Under the pieces are notes generated by a model. It was not told the origin of the DNA, made no database searches, and worked only from the letters and a program-made list of their open reading frames with translations. The position numbers and the translations under genes were made by a program. From contig NZ_JAUSVR010000006.1 of NCBI RefSeq assembly GCF_030814815.1, positions 1 through 64,000 of the forward strand: a DNA stretch of 64,000 nucleotides, in the 5' to 3' direction. Origin of the DNA: Ancylobacter amanitiformis. GTDB taxonomy: Bacteria > Pseudomonadota > Alphaproteobacteria > Rhizobiales > Xanthobacteraceae. Of this stretch, positions 62,431 through 64,000 are shown piece by piece; position 1 is the first letter of the stretch, and each line of letters starts with the position of its first letter.

Positions 62431-64000
62431 TCAATTCCGCGCCGTCGCCTGTTCGATCCGGGTGAGGGCCGCCGTCAGGCTGGTCTCGACAAAGCGCGCG
62501 CCATAGAGCGAGAGGTGGTTATTGTCGAAATAATAGCTGCCGTTGCGGTCGCCCCAGAGATACACGCCGTTCTGCTGGAACAGGTCCTTGAACGACAGCA
62601 CCCAGACATTGGCGCCGGCGAGCCGGGACAGCACGGCGCTGGCGAAGCCATGCGCCGCCGTGTCGGCCGCCACGCTCTGCGACGTCTCCCGCACCGCCTG
62701 TTCGAACTGCTCGGGTGACACTCCGCCGCTGCGGCCGAGATAGACCGCCTGGCGCAGCACCTTCTGCGGGAAGGCGGGCTGTTCGGGAACCTGGTCGATC
62801 AGCACGACGGTGACGCCGAGATCGGCATAGGCCCGGACGGTGCGCGGGATGAAGCGGGCGAACACCGCCTTCGAGCCCGCAAGCGTCGGCCCGCCGGGCG
62901 CGCCGCCATCCGGCGGGCGGGCCTCCGGTGGGGCGCTGTCCGGCGGCAGCATGGAGGCGCTGTCCGGCGGCCCCTCGCTCAGGCTGTTGAGGTAGTAGGA
63001 CCACGCCGAGACCAGCACCACCATGTCGTAGCCGCCGGCCTTGACCGTTTCATATTGCTGACGGGCGAAGGGCTCGCACACGCCCGCCCCGAACGCGGCG
63101 CCGCGCACCGTGACGCCGAGGAAAGGCGGGCAGCTGGCGAGACCCATCCACGAGACCGCGTCGGTCCTGCCGATCTGCGCGAAGGCCGGCAGGAGGATGT
63201 GCGCGTGGCTGTCGCCGATCACGAGGATGCGCCGCCGGGGGTTTTCCGGCGTGAAGATGGGGCACAGGATCGCTTTGCGCGGCGCCCCGGGCTTCAGCCC
63301 GTCCGGCCAGCAATCCTGGCCCAGTTCGTTGCCCTTCAGCGTGTCGAGCAGCATCGCCTCGCGGCTGCCGGGCGCGGGGATGGGGAAGCGCTCCGGCAGG
63401 CCGCCGGTGAGACTGCCATAGAGGCCCAGCGCGACGAACACCGTCCCCACCGCGCAGGAGGCGACGAGCACGCGCCGGCCCGGCAGCCAGGGGAGCGGCC
63501 CGCGACGGAACGGCTGCTCGACAAAACGCCAGCTCAGATAGGCGAGCACCAGCGACAGCGCCGCCAATCCCAGCAGCAACGCTTCCGGGGGAGCTGCCAG
63601 CGCGCGGATGCGGGCGAAGGCGAAGAGCGGCTGGTGCCAGAGATAGGCGCTGTAACTGATGAGGCCGATGCCGACCAGAGGCGGCAGCGAGAGCAGCCGC
63701 GCCGTCCATGTGCCCTGCCGGGCATAGAGGATGATCAGCGCCGCCCCGCCCACGGGGGCCAGCGCGTAGAGGCTCGGGAAGGGTGTCTTGCCGTCGAAGC
63801 GGAAGATCGCGAACAGGATGAGCGCCAGCCCGGCGGCACCCAGCGCGTCATTGCCGCGCGGCGCCCGCCACGTCATCCGCATGGCGCAGAGCGAACCGGC
63901 CAGCAACTCCCACACGCGGAACGGGGTGAGGTAGAAATTGGCACTCGGCGCATGGCGCCAGCCCCATTCGGTCAGCGCCAGGCTGGCGAGCGCCGTTGCC
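62431..64000 (-). CDS. acyltransferase-3 / SGNH-domain membrane protein, N-terminus beyond the window
   Basis: The frame is open to the right edge, so the 5' end lies outside. Hydrophobic segments of the OafA/Acyl_transf_3 domain are visible (FYLTPFRVWELLAGSL at the edge, ALAPVGGAALIILYARQG, PLVGIGLISYSAYLWHQPLFAFARIR, LLGLAALSLVLAYLSWRFVEQPFR), then a C-terminal SGNH hydrolase-like domain: ILVIGDSHAHILLPAFAQIG (GDSH) and FDNNHLSLYGARF (D..H). It probably O-acetylates an envelope or exopolysaccharide. At least 523 codons are visible. Confidence 0.9.
   Translation of the reverse strand, partial: ATALASLALTEWGWRHAPSANFYLTPFRVWELLAGSLCAMRMTWRAPRGNDALGAAGLALILFAIFRFDGKTPFPSLYALAPVGGAALIILYARQGTWTARLLSLPPLVGIGLISYSAYLWHQPLFAFARIRALAAPPEALLLGLAALSLVLAYLSWRFVEQPFRRGPLPWLPGRRVLVASCAVGTVFVALGLYGSLTGGLPERFPIPAPGSREAMLLDTLKGNELGQDCWPDGLKPGAPRKAILCPIFTPENPRRRILVIGDSHAHILLPAFAQIGRTDAVSWMGLASCPPFLGVTVRGAAFGAGVCEPFARQQYETVKAGGYDMVVLVSAWSYYLNSLSEGPPDSASMLPPDSAPPEARPPDGGAPGGPTLAGSKAVFARFIPRTVRAYADLGVTVVLIDQVPEQPAFPQKVLRQAVYLGRSGGVSPEQFEQAVRETSQSVAADTAAHGFASAVLSRLAGANVWVLSFKDLFQQNGVYLWGDRNGSYYFDNNHLSLYGARFVETSLTAALTRIEQATARN

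Overview
The window is about 70 percent G+C and carries gene families typical of Hyphomicrobiales (Rhizobiales): DUF2093, DUF4170, DUF6101, DUF3008, a second RpoH, CarD, a cysQ to lpxK lipid A cluster, and a dispersed intergenic palindrome found in Bradyrhizobium, Methylobacterium and Xanthobacter relatives. The best guess is a Xanthobacteraceae-like chromosome (Ancylobacter, Starkeya or Xanthobacter type). This is inferred from gene content and style, not from a marker gene. No rRNA, CRISPR, prophage or plasmid functions are visible. The only mobile-element trace is the end of an IS630-type transposase at the left edge, followed by about 680 bp of lower-GC sequence without a gene.

Layout. 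1-2.3 kb: IS remnant, a small basic protein, cspA, an isochorismatase-fold protein. 2.3-10.8 kb (minus strand): ppdK, then glyQ and glyS with an MFS transporter gene between them, with a doxX gene opposite. 10.8-18.6 kb: GNAT, xseA, DUF2093, then the lipid A cluster cysQ, DUF4170, DUF374 acyltransferase, waaA, lpxK on the minus strand. 18.7-28.5 kb: small secreted proteins, YoaK, AIM24, GST, a CYTH-like gene with a split chrA pair, transaldolase, TauE/SafE, and an amidohydrolase-MFS operon. 28.6-33 kb: a stress block (DUF892 ferritin-like protein, DUF3008, low-affinity iron permease family, an unusual ROK kinase, and an ECF sigma/anti-sigma pair).

33-45.9 kb: Bax inhibitor-1 protein, DUF2076, a P-type ATPase, a divergent AraC/NepI-like efflux pair, DedA, tRNA-Arg(CCT), a coupled nuclease-like/M48 protease pair, a second RpoH and CarD. 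45.9-64 kb: 7Fe ferredoxin, proA, BrkB, host-attachment protein, TspO, HIG1, PduO-type cobalamin adenosyltransferase, rhomboid, etfBA with a 3-hydroxybutyryl-CoA dehydrogenase, OsmC, EamA, an esterase, TlpA, argH, YciB, a Tas-type aldo/keto reductase and a truncated acyltransferase-SGNH protein.

The most informative regulatory signal is four matches to the alphaproteobacterial EcfG general-stress promoter (GGAAC, 16-17 nt, CGTT or one mismatch). They lie before the DUF892 gene, the iron permease gene, the ROK kinase and the second rpoH. The ROK kinase has its sequence motifs in circularly permuted order. The ECF sigma gene has a promoter-like element so close to its ATG that a leaderless mRNA is predicted. 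Many short (12-18 bp) tandem duplications are scattered through the window, with in-frame unit lengths inside genes.
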